From NCBI RefSeq assembly GCF_001884065.1, contig NZ_MACH01000054.1, forward strand, positions 124,001 to 188,000: a DNA stretch of 64,000 nucleotides, given 5' to 3'. The DNA comes from Bacillus proteolyticus. GTDB taxonomy: Bacteria > Bacillota > Bacilli > Bacillales > Bacillaceae_G. Below, piece by piece: positions 19,443-29,884 of the stretch; the first letter of the stretch is position 1, and every line of letters begins with the position of its first letter. The notes beneath the pieces were generated by a model, which was given only the letters and a program-made list of their open reading frames with translations, had not been told where the DNA came from and made no database searches. Both the position numbers and the translations under genes were made by a program.

Positions 19443-20528
19443 ATGACTACATTCGTAACAGAATGGGAAAAGCAATTAGAGTTGTACCCAGAAGAATATC
19501 GCAAAGCATATCGTCGTGTGAAAAGAGCGAGCGAAATTTTATTACGCGAACCAGAACCACAAGTTGGTTTAACACCAAAAGAGGTTATTTGGACGAAGAA
19601 TAAAACGAAGCTGTATCGTTACATTCCAAAACAAGAAAAAACGCAGAGAGTTCCAATCTTATTAATATATGCTCTTATTAATAAACCATATATTATGGAT
19701 TTAACTCCAGGAAATAGTTTAGTGGAATATTTAGTAGATCGTGGTTTTGATGTATATATGCTTGATTGGGGCACATTTGGTTTAGAAGATAGTCATTTGA
19801 AATTTGATGATTTCGTGTTCGATTATATTGCAAAAGCAGTGAAAAAAGTAATGAGAACTGCAAAATCGGACGAGATTTCTTTACTTGGTTATTGCATGGG
19901 TGGAACATTAACATCTATTTATGCAGCACTTCATCCGCACATGCCAATTCGTAACTTGATTTTTATGACAAGTCCTTTTGATTTCTCTGAAACAGGATTA
20001 TACGGTCCTTTACTAGATGAGAAATATTTCAATTTAGATAAAGCGGTTGATACATTCGGAAATATTCCGCCAGAAATGATTGATTTCGGAAATAAGATGT
20101 TAAAACCAATTACAAACTTCGTTGGTCCATATGTTGCTTTAGTCGATCGTTCAGAAAATGAGCGCTTCGTCGAAAGCTGGAAGTTAGTTCAAAAATGGGT
20201 TGGTGACGGTATTCCATTCCCAGGCGAATCTTATAGACAATGGATTCGTGATTTTTATCAAAATAATAAATTAGTGAAGGGTGAACTCGTTATTCGCGGA
20301 CAAAAGGTAGACCTTGCAAATATTAAGGCGAATGTCTTAAATATTTCCGCGAAACGTGATCATATTGCTTTGCCATGTCAAGTAGAGGCTTTACTTGATC
20401 ATATTTCTAGCACAGATAAACAGTATGTATGTTTACCAACAGGACATATGTCTATTGTGTATGGTGGAACGGCTGTAAAGCAAACATATCCGACGGTTGG
20501 AAATTGGCTTGAAGAGCGTTCTAATTAA
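19443..20528 (+). CDS. phaC: Class IV poly(R)-hydroxyalkanoate synthase PhaC
   Basis: The 361-residue alpha/beta hydrolase has the lipase-like box GYCMGG with nucleophile Cys151. The remaining triad is likely the Asp in SAKRDHIALP and the His in PTGHMSIVYG. It polymerises (R)-3-hydroxyacyl-CoA on the granule surface together with PhaR. A GGGGATAAAAAA ribosome site and a downstream terminator frame the gene. Confidence 0.94.
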   Translation: MTTFVTEWEKQLELYPEEYRKAYRRVKRASEILLREPEPQVGLTPKEVIWTKNKTKLYRYIPKQEKTQRVPILLIYALINKPYIMDLTPGNSLVEYLVDRGFDVYMLDWGTFGLEDSHLKFDDFVFDYIAKAVKKVMRTAKSDEISLLGYCMGGTLTSIYAALHPHMPIRNLIFMTSPFDFSETGLYGPLLDEKYFNLDKAVDTFGNIPPEMIDFGNKMLKPITNFVGPYVALVDRSENERFVESWKLVQKWVGDGIPFPGESYRQWIRDFYQNNKLVKGELVIRGQKVDLANIKANVLNISAKRDHIALPCQVEALLDHISSTDKQYVCLPTGHMSIVYGGTAVKQTYPTVGNWLEERSN

Positions 20529-20536
20529 AAAGAAGA

Positions 20537-20570
20537 AATCCAACTAGCGTATGTTAGTTGGATTTTTTTA
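20537..20570 (+). terminator. phaRBC terminator
   Basis: AATCCAACTA / TAGTTGGATT stem followed by a T run, 8 bp after the phaC stop. Confidence 0.9.
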
Positions 20571-20622
20571 TGGAAAATGACGAAACATAGGGAGGAGAAA
20601 AATACATTGTAGGAGTATAATT

Positions 20623-21816
20623 ATGAAGCTTATGACTGGTAAGTTGTTTTGGAGTGCTGGAGTTTCTGTACCTTGTTATCCAACGTTAGAAAATGATATG
20701 ATATGTGATGTGCTAGTAATTGGAAGTGGAGAAGCGGGTGCTCATATAGCGTATTCGTTAGCTAAAATTGGAATGCGTGTTATGCTCATTGAAAAAAGAG
20801 CAATTGCATGTGGTAGCACAGCTGCAAATACAGGATTACTACAATTTGTTCATGATAAATCGTTGACCTCTCTTATTCATACATTTGGTGAAGAGAAAGG
20901 GGTGCGAGCATATAGACTTTGTTATGAAGCGCTTAGAACAATGGAGAAAGTTGTGCCAACTCTCGATATTGATCCCCATTTTATTCCACGAAATAGTTTG
21001 TATTATGCAAGTAGAGATGAAGATATTTCATTTTTACAAGAAGAATATAATACGTTACGCCATTATGGGTTTCCGGTTGAATATTTTACAGAGTCTGATA
21101 TTAAGAAGCGTTATTCATTTGCAAAACAAGCAGCGTTATATACAAACGGTGATGCAGAAGTGAATCCATATTTATTAGCGCATAGTCTTTTGCATAAAGC
21201 GAAACAAATGGGTGCTACTATATATGAGCATACAGAGGCATTACATATTAAACGAATCCAAAATGATTTAATTTGTTACACGAACACAGGAAATAAAATC
21301 GTAGCAAAGAATATTATTATGGCGACAGGTTATGAAGCAATCTTTGGAAAGAAAGAAAAAAACACAACAGTAGAAACATCTTATGCTGTTGTAACAAATA
21401 AAATAGATCATTTTGAAGGCTGGCATGAGCAATCATTAATTTGGGAAACAGCACGGCCTTACTTATATTTTCGAACGTATCAAAACCGCATTATTGTAGG
21501 TGGATTAGATGAAGCGATACAAATTCAACCAATCGGTGATACGAAATTATTGCATAAGCGTGATATCCTTATTAATATTGTAAAAGAAATGTTCCCGCAG
21601 TATAAAAATATACAGGCAGAGTACTATTGGGCAGCAGCATTTGGTGGCAGTCATGATGGTCTCCCTATTTTAAAAGAAGATAAAGAAATACATAATTTAT
21701 ATTACGCACTGCCGTATGGGGGAAATGGAACTGTATACGGAATGGTATTTGCGAAATTATTCGAGAAGTTATTTACAAATGAAGAAAGTGATGATTTTTC
21801 TTTATTTAATCGATAG
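20623..21816 (+). CDS. FAD-dependent DAO-type oxidoreductase
   Basis: This 397-residue flavoprotein has a Rossmann FAD motif (DVLVIGSGEAGAHIAYSLAK, residues ~29-48). It has the DAO-family second half with NIIMATGYEA and a C-terminal GGSHDGLPIL and PYGGNG region. DAO enzymes oxidise amines or amino acids (glycine, sarcosine, D-amino acids). The substrate is not evident. An AGGAGT site precedes the ATG. It lies 23 bp before the Ktr-like gene and may be cotranscribed with it. Confidence 0.78.
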   Translation: MKLMTGKLFWSAGVSVPCYPTLENDMICDVLVIGSGEAGAHIAYSLAKIGMRVMLIEKRAIACGSTAANTGLLQFVHDKSLTSLIHTFGEEKGVRAYRLCYEALRTMEKVVPTLDIDPHFIPRNSLYYASRDEDISFLQEEYNTLRHYGFPVEYFTESDIKKRYSFAKQAALYTNGDAEVNPYLLAHSLLHKAKQMGATIYEHTEALHIKRIQNDLICYTNTGNKIVAKNIIMATGYEAIFGKKEKNTTVETSYAVVTNKIDHFEGWHEQSLIWETARPYLYFRTYQNRIIVGGLDEAIQIQPIGDTKLLHKRDILINIVKEMFPQYKNIQAEYYWAAAFGGSHDGLPILKEDKEIHNLYYALPYGGNGTVYGMVFAKLFEKLFTNEESDDFSLFNR

Positions 21817-21839
21817 AAAAAAGGTAGCGAAGTGATGGA

Positions 21840-23195
21840 ATGAGAGATATAAAAAAGTTTTTACAAAAATTACGTCCCGTGCAACTTATCGTTTTATTTT
21901 ATTTACTAGCGGTAGTCGTATCGGTGATTTTACTTAGTTTGCCATTTGTTACGAAGCCTGGTGTGAAATGGACATTTATAGATGCGCTGTTTACATCTGT
22001 TAGTGCTGTAAGTGTTACGGGACTTTCTGTTGTTACTATTTCAGATACGTTTACAACAGCAGGAATTATTGTTTTAGCCTTGATTTTACAATTAGGCGGA
22101 TTAGGAATTATGGCACTTGGTACATTCGTTTGGATTATAACGGGTAAAAAGATAGGTTTGCAAAGAAGAAGGTTAATTATGGCAGACCATAACCAAGGAA
22201 ATTTATCGGGCCTTGTAGAATTAATGCGTTCTATTTTAATTGTAATTATTTCGATAGAACTTATTGGAGCAATACTGTTAGGTACAAGATTTTTATTATA
22301 TTTCCCGACTTGGCAAGAAGCTTATTTTCATGGTTTCTTTGCCGCTGTGAGTGCAACAACGAACGGAGGATTTGATTTAACAGGACAATCACTTATTCCG
22401 TACAAAAAAGATTACATTGTTCAAATGATTCATATGTTGCTTATTATTTTAGGAGCTATTGGTTTCCCGGTATTAATGGAAGTAAAGCAATTCCTTAGTA
22501 AAAGGCAAAGGCAACAGCAACTATTTCGCTTTTCATTATTTACAAAATTGACGACAACGACATTTTTTGCACTCGTTATTGTTGGAACAATTATGATTTT
22601 TCTATTAGAACGAAATCATTTTTTAGTAGGAAAGTCATGGCATGAAACTGTATTTTATACGCTATTCCAATCTGTGACGACGCGAAGTGGTGGACTGGCT
22701 ACAATGGATATCCGTGAATTATCACAACCAACGCTTTTATTTATGAGTATATTAATGTTCATTGGAGCATCTCCAAGCTCAGTTGGGGGTGGAATACGTA
22801 CAACAACATTTGCTGTTAGTATATTATCGTTATATACATTTGCAAGGGGCGGGAGAACAGTCCGAGTTTTCAAACGTCAGCTACATGAAGAGGATGTGTT
22901 GAAAGCATCTGTCGTTATGACGATGGGGATTTTATTATGTGCCTCAGCGCTATTTATTTTATCCATTACAGAAAATGTACCACTTATGAGCTTAATAGTT
23001 GAAGTTTGTTCTGCTTTCGGGACAACAGGCCTATCAACAGGCATTACGCCAGATTTAACAACGGTTGGTAAACTTGTACTCATTGTACTTATGTTTATCG
23101 GACGTGTCGGTATTTTAACATTTATATTAGCTAGTGGCGGAAGAGAGCAACCACCTCGCTATAAATATCCGAAAGAGCGGATTATTATTGGATAG
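21840..23195 (+). CDS. Ktr/Trk-type potassium channel subunit (KtrD/KtrB-like)
   Basis: This second TrkH/KtrB-type subunit has 451 residues. Pore-loop glycines are in SAVSVTGLSVV, SATTNGGFDLT, TTRSGGLATMD and SAFGTTGLSTG. It would move K+ across the membrane with a KtrA/KtrC regulatory subunit encoded elsewhere. Its sequence differs clearly from the subunit at 14.5-15.8 kb, so this is a paralogue and not a duplication. The ribosome site is weak, suggesting coupling to the upstream oxidoreductase. Confidence 0.9.
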   Translation: MRDIKKFLQKLRPVQLIVLFYLLAVVVSVILLSLPFVTKPGVKWTFIDALFTSVSAVSVTGLSVVTISDTFTTAGIIVLALILQLGGLGIMALGTFVWIITGKKIGLQRRRLIMADHNQGNLSGLVELMRSILIVIISIELIGAILLGTRFLLYFPTWQEAYFHGFFAAVSATTNGGFDLTGQSLIPYKKDYIVQMIHMLLIILGAIGFPVLMEVKQFLSKRQRQQQLFRFSLFTKLTTTTFFALVIVGTIMIFLLERNHFLVGKSWHETVFYTLFQSVTTRSGGLATMDIRELSQPTLLFMSILMFIGASPSSVGGGIRTTTFAVSILSLYTFARGGRTVRVFKRQLHEEDVLKASVVMTMGILLCASALFILSITENVPLMSLIVEVCSAFGTTGLSTGITPDLTTVGKLVLIVLMFIGRVGILTFILASGGREQPPRYKYPKERIIIG

Positions 23196-23202
23196 TATGG
23201 AG

Positions 23203-23236
23203 CCATTCTACCTATGTTAGGTAGAATGGTTTTTTA
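23203..23236 (+). terminator. Terminator after the Ktr-like gene
   Basis: CCATTCTACCT / AGGTAGAATGG stem with seven T residues. Confidence 0.92.
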
Positions 23237-23569
23237 GTCGTTAATGCCAAATTGCGGATGCATAAAAGCTTCATTTTTATTATCAACTTCGTTTTTTAGC
23301 AACTCTTGATTTTCTTCTGAAATCCACCCAATATCATTTGTAGGATGTATCCATTCTTCCCCAGCCATAATGGCAGGATCTACCTCATCACTCCAATTAT
23401 TAAGAGGACTGTTAGTGGAATCGTATTTACTGTCTCCAATTACAACATCATATTGATTTATAAAAGGTTGTTGCATCTTTTTGCCCGTGCCTTTAAAAGA
23501 TGGAAAATTCATTTGATGAGGGAGCGTTTCGTCTAAAATTGGCGATTGGATCGTTTCTTTCTCCTTCAA
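23234..23569 (-). CDS. Small Bacillus protein of unknown function (DUF3905-like)
   Basis: The soluble acidic protein is about 111 residues, rich in Trp, Pro and Asn (PLNNWSDEVDPAIMAGEEW, WIHPTNDIGW). It has no signal or membrane segment. I recall Bacillus proteins called DUF3905 with this pattern but cannot confirm it. The TTG at 23569 has AGGAG at a spacing of 7. An ATG at 23575 lies only 2 nt from that site, and the ATG at 23617 has none. No function can be proposed. Confidence 0.65.
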   Translation of the reverse strand: MKEKETIQSPILDETLPHQMNFPSFKGTGKKMQQPFINQYDVVIGDSKYDSTNSPLNNWSDEVDPAIMAGEEWIHPTNDIGWISEENQELLKNEVDNKNEAFMHPQFGIND

Positions 23570-23714
23570 AGTCATCGCTCCTTTTTGTAATGGCTTGTTC
23601 GTATGTAGTATTTCCATATATAAGCTCTTATGTACTTGTTAACACTTCCCAGTAATAATTACTTTAAGTTGTTTCAAACTAGAATAGAAAGTTATTTAGT
23701 GAGAGCAGGTGAGT

Positions 23715-23870
23715 ATGTTGGTAAAAAGGAAAGTAAAACAAAATGCAGCAATTAATAATAATAAAACTCCGAAAGAAAGCTTACCCGATGCAGAATTTGC
23801 AGTAGAGTATGAAGGAGAAAATAGTGCGAAGTACGCAAATCGTAATTCAAAAAAAGGTAAACAAAAATGA
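23715..23870 (+). CDS. Small basic protein, possibly spore-associated
   Basis: A 51-codon frame encodes a Lys/Asn-rich protein that starts MLVKRKVKQNAAI and ends NRNSKKGKQK. AGGTGAG lies just before it and a terminator overlaps its stop, so it is a real transcription unit. The MVKRK-like start and KK-rich tail resemble minor small acid-soluble spore proteins such as SspO. The middle does not, so I leave it unnamed. A TTG one codon later is an alternative start with better spacing. Confidence 0.6.
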   Translation: MLVKRKVKQNAAINNNKTPKESLPDAEFAVEYEGENSAKYANRNSKKGKQK

Positions 23871-23899
23871 GGCGTTTTTTACAAACGCCTCATTTTTTT
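23868..23899 (+). terminator. Terminator overlapping the small gene stop codon
   Basis: TGAGGCGTTT / AAACGCCTCA stem then seven T residues. The first stem base is the T of the TGA stop. Confidence 0.92.
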
Positions 23900-24098
23900 G
23901 TGGGATTATAAAGGTTTTTTTAATTATTTGTAAATTTCACGTTGGATATTGGCAGAAAAATGCGAAAAAACATAGAAGTAGCAACGTATTGCACAAAAAC
24001 AAACAACAAACAAAAGATTAATGTTGGTTTAATACTGCTTTTACACTAGTTGTTTATATTTGAGTTGTACATAAGATTTGTAAAAGGAGAGAGAGACA

Positions 24099-25175
24099 GT
24101 GAAAAAAACAATCTTTAAAGCTGTAGCAACTGGAATGGTATTTTCGTTATTAATGGGGTGTGGTGCAAAGAAAGAAGAAAGTGCTGGGGCGAAAGTAAAA
24201 GATGATAAATTATCTGGATCATTAACTGTTTACACAGCGATCGAAGAAGAACTTGTACCAATTTATCTTGATTCTTTTAAAAAGAAATATCCAGATGTGA
24301 AGTTGAACATTGTACGTGATTCAACAGGAGTAATTACTGCGAAATTGCTAGCTGAAGGAAAAAATACACAAGCAGATGTTGTATGGGGAACTGCAGCGTC
24401 TAGTCTATTAGCTTTAGATAAAAAAGATATGTTAAAAGGATACTCTCCAAAAGGAGCAGATCGTGTTCTTCCGCAATTTAAAGATGATAAGCAACCAGAA
24501 AAATGGGTAGGAAATACTGCATTTATGACGGGGATTGCTGTGAATAAAGAAGAATTGAAGAAGAAAAATTTACCGATGCCAGAATCATATGAAGATTTAA
24601 CGAAACCAGAATATAAAGGAACACTAGTTATGCCACATCCAGCTTCTTCTGGAACAGGATTTTTAACAGTTTCTGCATGGCTACAAATTATGGGAGAAGA
24701 TAAGGGCTGGGATTACATGAAGAAACTTCATGATAATATGGCAACTTATACTCATTCAGGTTCAAAACCAGCGAAATTAGCAGGTGCAGGTGAATATCCA
24801 GTGGGTGTATCAATGGTTTATAGTGCTTTGAAAGAGAAACAAAAAGGTGCACCAGTTGAAGTTGTATTGCCGAAAGAAGGATTAGGTTGGGAAGTAGAAG
24901 CGAACGCACTTATTAAAAAAGATAATGCAAAAAATGATAAATTAGCGCAAGCATTTTTAGATTGGGCAATTACTGATGATGTAATGAAGTTATACTTCGA
25001 GAAAAATGGATTTGCGACAATTAAAAATGATTATAAACTTCCAGATGGATTCCCTAAAGATGTGACAGAAAAGTTATATAAAAAGAATGACTTTAAGTGG
25101 GCAGCAGAAAATCGCGACAAAATTTTAGAAAAATGGGAAAAAGAGTTTGGCCAAAAAGCAGAACCGAAAAAGTAA
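24099..25175 (+). CDS. 2-aminoethylphosphonate ABC transporter substrate-binding lipoprotein (PhnS-like)
   Basis: The 358-residue lipoprotein has signal and lipobox ([11 protein letters not shown]). A family-1/iron-type solute-binding fold follows ([37 protein letters not shown]). In this operon, ahead of phnX and phnW, it would capture 2-aminoethylphosphonate outside the membrane. It is the first gene of a six- or seven-gene operon with GGAGAGAGA as ribosome site. The ligand is inferred from context. Confidence 0.85.
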   Translation: MKKTIFKAVATGMVFSLLMGCGAKKEESAGAKVKDDKLSGSLTVYTAIEEELVPIYLDSFKKKYPDVKLNIVRDSTGVITAKLLAEGKNTQADVVWGTAASSLLALDKKDMLKGYSPKGADRVLPQFKDDKQPEKWVGNTAFMTGIAVNKEELKKKNLPMPESYEDLTKPEYKGTLVMPHPASSGTGFLTVSAWLQIMGEDKGWDYMKKLHDNMATYTHSGSKPAKLAGAGEYPVGVSMVYSALKEKQKGAPVEVVLPKEGLGWEVEANALIKKDNAKNDKLAQAFLDWAITDDVMKLYFEKNGFATIKNDYKLPDGFPKDVTEKLYKKNDFKWAAENRDKILEKWEKEFGQKAEPKK

Positions 25176-25195
25176 GTGAGTGGGAGAGAGAAAAA

Positions 25196-26197
25196 ATGAG
25201 CGAATATTTATCAATTCAACACATTCAAAAACAGTTTGATGCATTTACAGCGTTAAAAGATATTTCTTTTACTGTGAAAAAAAATGAGTTTGTATGTTTA
25301 TTAGGCCCAAGTGGTTGTGGGAAAACAACATTGCTTCGAATTTTAGCAGGGCTAGAAGAGGCAACAACAGGTAGTATAGCTGTGGATGGAAAAGATATTA
25401 CAGCATTACCTCCCGGAAAGAGGAACTTCGGAATGGTGTTTCAATCGTATGCATTATTTCCGAATTTAACAGCACTTGAAAATATTGAATATGGCTTAAA
25501 GACAAAAAAATATGGAAAAGCAGAAGTAAAAGAGAAGGCGCTATCGGCGTTAGAACTTGTTGATTTGCTGAATGTAAAAGATAAATATCCTGCTCAAATG
25601 TCTGGTGGACAACAGCAGCGAGTGGCACTTGCACGTGCGCTCGCTCTGTCTCCCGATATTTTGTTACTCGATGAGCCGTTATCAGCTTTAGATGCAAAAG
25701 TGCGTGAAAAGTTGCGTAGAGAAATGCGCGATTTGCAAGAAAAAGTGGGAGTAACAACTATTATGGTAACGCATGATCAAGAAGAGGCATTAACGATGGC
25801 TGATAAAATTGTTGTAATGAATCATGCGGAAATTATGCAGATTGGAACACCAGAGGAGATTTATCAAAGACCAGCCAATCCGTTTGTGGCAGATTTTATT
25901 GGTTCTATTAATTTCTTTTCGAAAAATAACGAAGAACATGCAATTCGTCCGGAACATGTAACAGTTGTACAAAATAATGGTATTAAAACAGTTGTAGAAA
26001 GCATGGAATTTCGCGGCTCTGTATACCGGACGGAAGTGCGGGTTATAGAAGAGAAAACACACCTTTATAACGAGAAAATTGTAGTGGATATATTGGCATC
26101 AGAAGTAGAGGAAACTGCTATTAGAAAAGGAAAGCCAATTCAAATCTCTTTCTCAGAAAATCATATGTTGTCATATGGAAAGAAGGTCATTGTATAG
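25196..26197 (+). CDS. 2-aminoethylphosphonate ABC transporter ATP-binding protein (PhnT-like)
   Basis: The 333-residue ATPase has Walker [13 protein letters not shown] signature [16 protein letters not shown], Walker [13 protein letters not shown] and H-loop [10 protein letters not shown]-terminal TOBE-like regulatory domain follows. It powers the phosphonate importer. The ATG at 25196 follows GGGAGAGAG. The frame extends upstream into the binding-protein gene without a start signal. The permease ATG directly follows its stop codon. Confidence 0.9.
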   Translation: MSEYLSIQHIQKQFDAFTALKDISFTVKKNEFVCLLGPSGCGKTTLLRILAGLEEATTGSIAVDGKDITALPPGKRNFGMVFQSYALFPNLTALENIEYGLKTKKYGKAEVKEKALSALELVDLLNVKDKYPAQMSGGQQQRVALARALALSPDILLLDEPLSALDAKVREKLRREMRDLQEKVGVTTIMVTHDQEEALTMADKIVVMNHAEIMQIGTPEEIYQRPANPFVADFIGSINFFSKNNEEHAIRPEHVTVVQNNGIKTVVESMEFRGSVYRTEVRVIEEKTHLYNEKIVVDILASEVEETAIRKGKPIQISFSENHMLSYGKKVIV

Positions 26198-27955
26198 ATG
26201 GAGATGTTAGAAAATTTAAAGGTGGAAAGTGCGAAAAAAAAGATTAAAAGACGTATCGGTAAAGAAGAGTGGATACAAAGACTATTAATTATTGGTATGC
26301 TTCTTTCATTTTTTATCATGCTTGTATTGCCTCTATTACAACTATTTACACAAGCCTTTTACGATAAAGACGGAGCTTTCGTTGGTGTTGCGAATTTCAG
26401 TAAATATTTCACAACACCAACGCTAGTACAATCATTACAAAATACGATATGGATTTCGGGCGCTACAACAATTATTTCAGTTACACTCGCGTTCGCTTAT
26501 GCATATGCGATTGCTCGTACCAATGTTTTTGGAAAGCGCGTATTTCAATATGTAGCATTATTACCATTATTCGCACCAACGATGATGCACGGTATTGCGC
26601 TTACATATTTATTTGGTAATCAAGGATTAATAACAAAAGGGATGTTTGGTTTATTTGAAGGAATACAAATACCGTTATACGGACCAGTAGGAATTGTAAT
26701 GGCTGAAGTTATGTATACATTTCCACAAGCATTCCTTATTTTATTAATTGCTTTCCAAGGTTCTGATTATCGTTTATATGAAGCTTCTAATATGTTAGGT
26801 GCAAGTAAAGCGAAGCAGTTTCTTACGGTTACTTTACCTAGTGTGAAATACGGATTAATTAGTGCGATGTTCGTTGTATTTACACTTAGTTTCACTGATT
26901 TTGGGGCACCAAAAATTGTTGGTGGACAATATAATGTGCTTGCTACTGACGTATATAAGCAAGTAATTGGACAGCAAAATATGTCCATGGGCGCAACTGT
27001 CGGAATGATTTTATTAATCCCAGCTATTTTCTCATTTGCAGTTGATCGTATTACGCAAAGGAAACAGGCGAATCTCTTATCTTCAAAGGCAGTACCTTAC
27101 AGAATAATAAATAATAAGAAAAGAGATGTTATTTCATTCGTATATTGTAGCGTAGTAACGCTTATGATCATTCTTTTATTTGTGGCAGTTGGTATTGCTG
27201 CAAGTGTGAAAGTATGGCCATATAATATGAGTTTTACATTTGAGCATTTTAATTTTTCAAGTTTGACAGGAGACGGACTTGAAGCATTTAAAAATAGTGT
27301 AATTGTCTCAGCCGTTACGGCAGTTATCGGGGCGATTTTAACATTTGTGTTCGCTTATGCGATTGAAAAAATAGAACAGCTACAATTTTTAAGAAAAGTA
27401 GGTTATTTCTTCTCAATTGTACCGTTAGCGATTCCTGGATTAGTACTTGGATTAGGATATGTCTTTTTCTTCAGTCAACCAACAATTCAAATTCTAGGAC
27501 TTTCAATAACAAATCCGTTTCATTCTTTATATGGCACAATTGCCATTTTAGTATTAGTAAATATCATTCATTTCTACTCTGTAACATTCGTTACGGCAAC
27601 GACGGCTTTAAAGAAACTAGACCGAGAGTTTGAGCTTGTTTCGCAGTCGATGAGCATACCGTTTTATAAAACTTTCTTTCGAGTAACGGTACCGATGTGT
27701 TTACCAGCCATTTTAGAAATGGTTATGTACTACTTCGTAAATTCAATGGTAACTGTATCGGCAGTCGTGTTCTTGTATGCGGCTGATTTTAAACTAGCTG
27801 CTGTATCAATTGTAAATATGGATGATGCAGGAAATGTAGCACCAGCAGCTGCAATGAGTGTACTTATTGTTGTTACAAATATTGTAGTAAGAGTTGTATA
27901 TGAATGGGGAACGAAAGCACTTCGTAACCGAACGTCACAATGGCAAAAAAGATAA
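26198..27955 (+). CDS. Fused two-domain 2-aminoethylphosphonate ABC permease (PhnU-type)
   Basis: This 585-residue membrane protein contains two complete ABC permease halves, residues ~40-285 and ~300-575. Each has about six membrane segments and an EAA-type loop (EASNMLGASKAKQFLTVTLP and ELVSQSMSIPFYKTFFRVTV). It therefore forms both transmembrane domains of the importer. Its start codon immediately follows the ATPase stop. Separate PhnU and PhnV subunits exist in Salmonella. The fused form belongs to the second AEP transporter type. Confidence 0.88.
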   Translation: MEMLENLKVESAKKKIKRRIGKEEWIQRLLIIGMLLSFFIMLVLPLLQLFTQAFYDKDGAFVGVANFSKYFTTPTLVQSLQNTIWISGATTIISVTLAFAYAYAIARTNVFGKRVFQYVALLPLFAPTMMHGIALTYLFGNQGLITKGMFGLFEGIQIPLYGPVGIVMAEVMYTFPQAFLILLIAFQGSDYRLYEASNMLGASKAKQFLTVTLPSVKYGLISAMFVVFTLSFTDFGAPKIVGGQYNVLATDVYKQVIGQQNMSMGATVGMILLIPAIFSFAVDRITQRKQANLLSSKAVPYRIINNKKRDVISFVYCSVVTLMIILLFVAVGIAASVKVWPYNMSFTFEHFNFSSLTGDGLEAFKNSVIVSAVTAVIGAILTFVFAYAIEKIEQLQFLRKVGYFFSIVPLAIPGLVLGLGYVFFFSQPTIQILGLSITNPFHSLYGTIAILVLVNIIHFYSVTFVTATTALKKLDREFELVSQSMSIPFYKTFFRVTVPMCLPAILEMVMYYFVNSMVTVSAVVFLYAADFKLAAVSIVNMDDAGNVAPAAAMSVLIVVTNIVVRVVYEWGTKALRNRTSQWQKR

Positions 27956-27976
27956 GTGAGAAGGGTGATGAATAGA

Positions 27977-28771
27977 ATGAAAATTGAAGCAGTTATTTTT
28001 GATTGGGCTGGTACGACGGTTGATTACGGATGTTTTGCACCACTGGAAGTATTTATGGAGATCTTCCATAAACGCGGTGTTGAAATTACAGCAGAAGAAG
28101 CCCGTAAGCCAATGGGGTTATTAAAAATAGATCATGTAAGGGCACTTACAGAGATGCCTCGTATTGCAAGTGAGTGGAATCGTATTTTCGGACAATTACC
28201 AACAGAAGCAGATATTCAGGAGATGTATGAAGAATTTGAAGAGATTCTCTTCGCTATTTTACCGCGTTATGCGTCGCCGATTAATGGAGTAAAAGAAGTG
28301 ATTGCTTCTTTACGTGAAAGAGGAATTAAAATTGGTTCAACGACTGGTTATACGAGAGAAATGATGGACATTGTAGAAAAAGAAGCAGCACTACAAGGAT
28401 ATAAACCTGATTTTCTTGTAACGCCAGATGATGTTCCAGCGGGGCGTCCTTATCCGTGGATGTGCTATAAAAATGCGATGGAGCTTGGTGTATATCCAAT
28501 GAATCATATGATAAAAGTTGGAGACACCGTGTCAGATATGAAAGAGGGTAGAAATGCTGGAATGTGGACAGTTGGTGTAATTCTTGGCAGTAGTGAGCTC
28601 GGTTTAACGGAAGAGGAAGTTGAGAATATGGATCTGTTAGAGCTTCGTGAAAAAATGGAGATAGTTCGTAATCGTTTCATTGAAAATGGGGCACATTTTA
28701 CGATTGAAACGATGCAGGAAATCAAAAACGTACTGGAACATATCGAGAAACAAGAACTTATTATTTCATAA
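27977..28771 (+). CDS. phnX: Phosphonoacetaldehyde hydrolase PhnX
   Basis: The 264-residue HAD-superfamily enzyme has nucleophile Asp in VIFDWAGTTVDYG at residues ~6-18 and the later GDTVSDMKEG motif. The conserved cap-domain Lys (KPMGLLKIDHV type segment) forms a Schiff base in this family. It splits phosphonoacetaldehyde into acetaldehyde and phosphate. The ATG at 27977 is 7 nt after AAGGGTGAT and gives the usual family length. It lies in the AEP operon before phnW. Confidence 0.95.
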   Translation: MKIEAVIFDWAGTTVDYGCFAPLEVFMEIFHKRGVEITAEEARKPMGLLKIDHVRALTEMPRIASEWNRIFGQLPTEADIQEMYEEFEEILFAILPRYASPINGVKEVIASLRERGIKIGSTTGYTREMMDIVEKEAALQGYKPDFLVTPDDVPAGRPYPWMCYKNAMELGVYPMNHMIKVGDTVSDMKEGRNAGMWTVGVILGSSELGLTEEEVENMDLLELREKMEIVRNRFIENGAHFTIETMQEIKNVLEHIEKQELIIS

Positions 28772-28786
28772 AAGGGGCATAGGATC

Positions 28787-29884
28787 ATGAATGAAAATCA
28801 CTACTTATTATTAACGCCAGGACCATTAACGACAACAAAAACTGTAAAAGAAGTTATGTTATATGATTGGTGTACGTGGGATGTTGAATATAACACGATG
28901 GTGCAAGATGTAAGAAATAGGCTTGTATCGTTAGCAACAAAGGAAGAAGAAAAGTACACAACAGTTTTAATGCAGGGAAGCGGTACGTTTTCGGTTGAAG
29001 CAGTAATCGGTTCTGTTATTCCTACAAACGGAAAGCTGCTAGTTTGTACAAATGGTGCGTACGGTAAGCGGATTGTACAAATGGCAGAGATGTTACATAT
29101 AGATGTGGTGGTCAGTCAAACAGAAGAGTGGGAGCCTACTAATATTGCAGAAGTAGAACAGTTATTGCAACAAGATAAAGAGATTACACATATTGTAGTT
29201 GTTCATTGTGAAACAACTACAGGTATTATTAATCCAATTGTAGACGTATGTAAATTGGGAAAACAATACGGAAAAGTTACACTGGTTGACGCGATGAGTA
29301 GTTTCGGTGGTATTGAAATAGATATCGCTGAGATGCAAATTGACTTTCTAATTAGTAGTGCGAATAAGTGTATTCAAGGTGTGCCTGGATTCGGCTTTGT
29401 TATCGCAAAGCGTGATGAATTGTTGAAGTGTCAAGGGCAGGCACGTTCATTATCTTTAGATTTATACGATCAGTGGGAAACGATGGAAAACCAAAATGGA
29501 AAATGGCGTTTTACGTCACCTACACATGTTGTACACGCTTTTTATCAAGCGCTCCTGGAACTAGAAAAAGAGTGCGGAGTAAGAGCACGTTACAATCGAT
29601 ATTATAACAATCAAAAACTATTAGTGAATAGAATGAAAGAAATCGGATTTAATCCACTAGTAGATGAAAAATATCAATCTCCTATTATTACATCTTTCAT
29701 TTATCCAGAAGCAGGATTTGAATTTCAGCAATTATATAACGAATTAAAGCAGTACGGATTTGTTATTTACCCAGGGAAAATTTCGAAAGTAGATACGTTC
29801 CGTATTGGAAATATCGGTGATGTACATGAAGAAGACATTAATCGTTTAGTTGATAGTATTGCTAAAGGGGTTGTTATAGGGTGA
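28787..29884 (+). CDS. phnW: 2-aminoethylphosphonate-pyruvate transaminase PhnW
   Basis: This 365-residue PLP class V aminotransferase starts with [15 protein letters not shown]. The PLP Lys lies in [17 protein letters not shown]. It converts 2-aminoethylphosphonate and pyruvate to phosphonoacetaldehyde and alanine, feeding PhnX encoded just upstream. The last codons overlap the next gene by 4 bp. Confidence 0.95.
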   Translation: MNENHYLLLTPGPLTTTKTVKEVMLYDWCTWDVEYNTMVQDVRNRLVSLATKEEEKYTTVLMQGSGTFSVEAVIGSVIPTNGKLLVCTNGAYGKRIVQMAEMLHIDVVVSQTEEWEPTNIAEVEQLLQQDKEITHIVVVHCETTTGIINPIVDVCKLGKQYGKVTLVDAMSSFGGIEIDIAEMQIDFLISSANKCIQGVPGFGFVIAKRDELLKCQGQARSLSLDLYDQWETMENQNGKWRFTSPTHVVHAFYQALLELEKECGVRARYNRYYNNQKLLVNRMKEIGFNPLVDEKYQSPIITSFIYPEAGFEFQQLYNELKQYGFVIYPGKISKVDTFRIGNIGDVHEEDINRLVDSIAKGVVIG

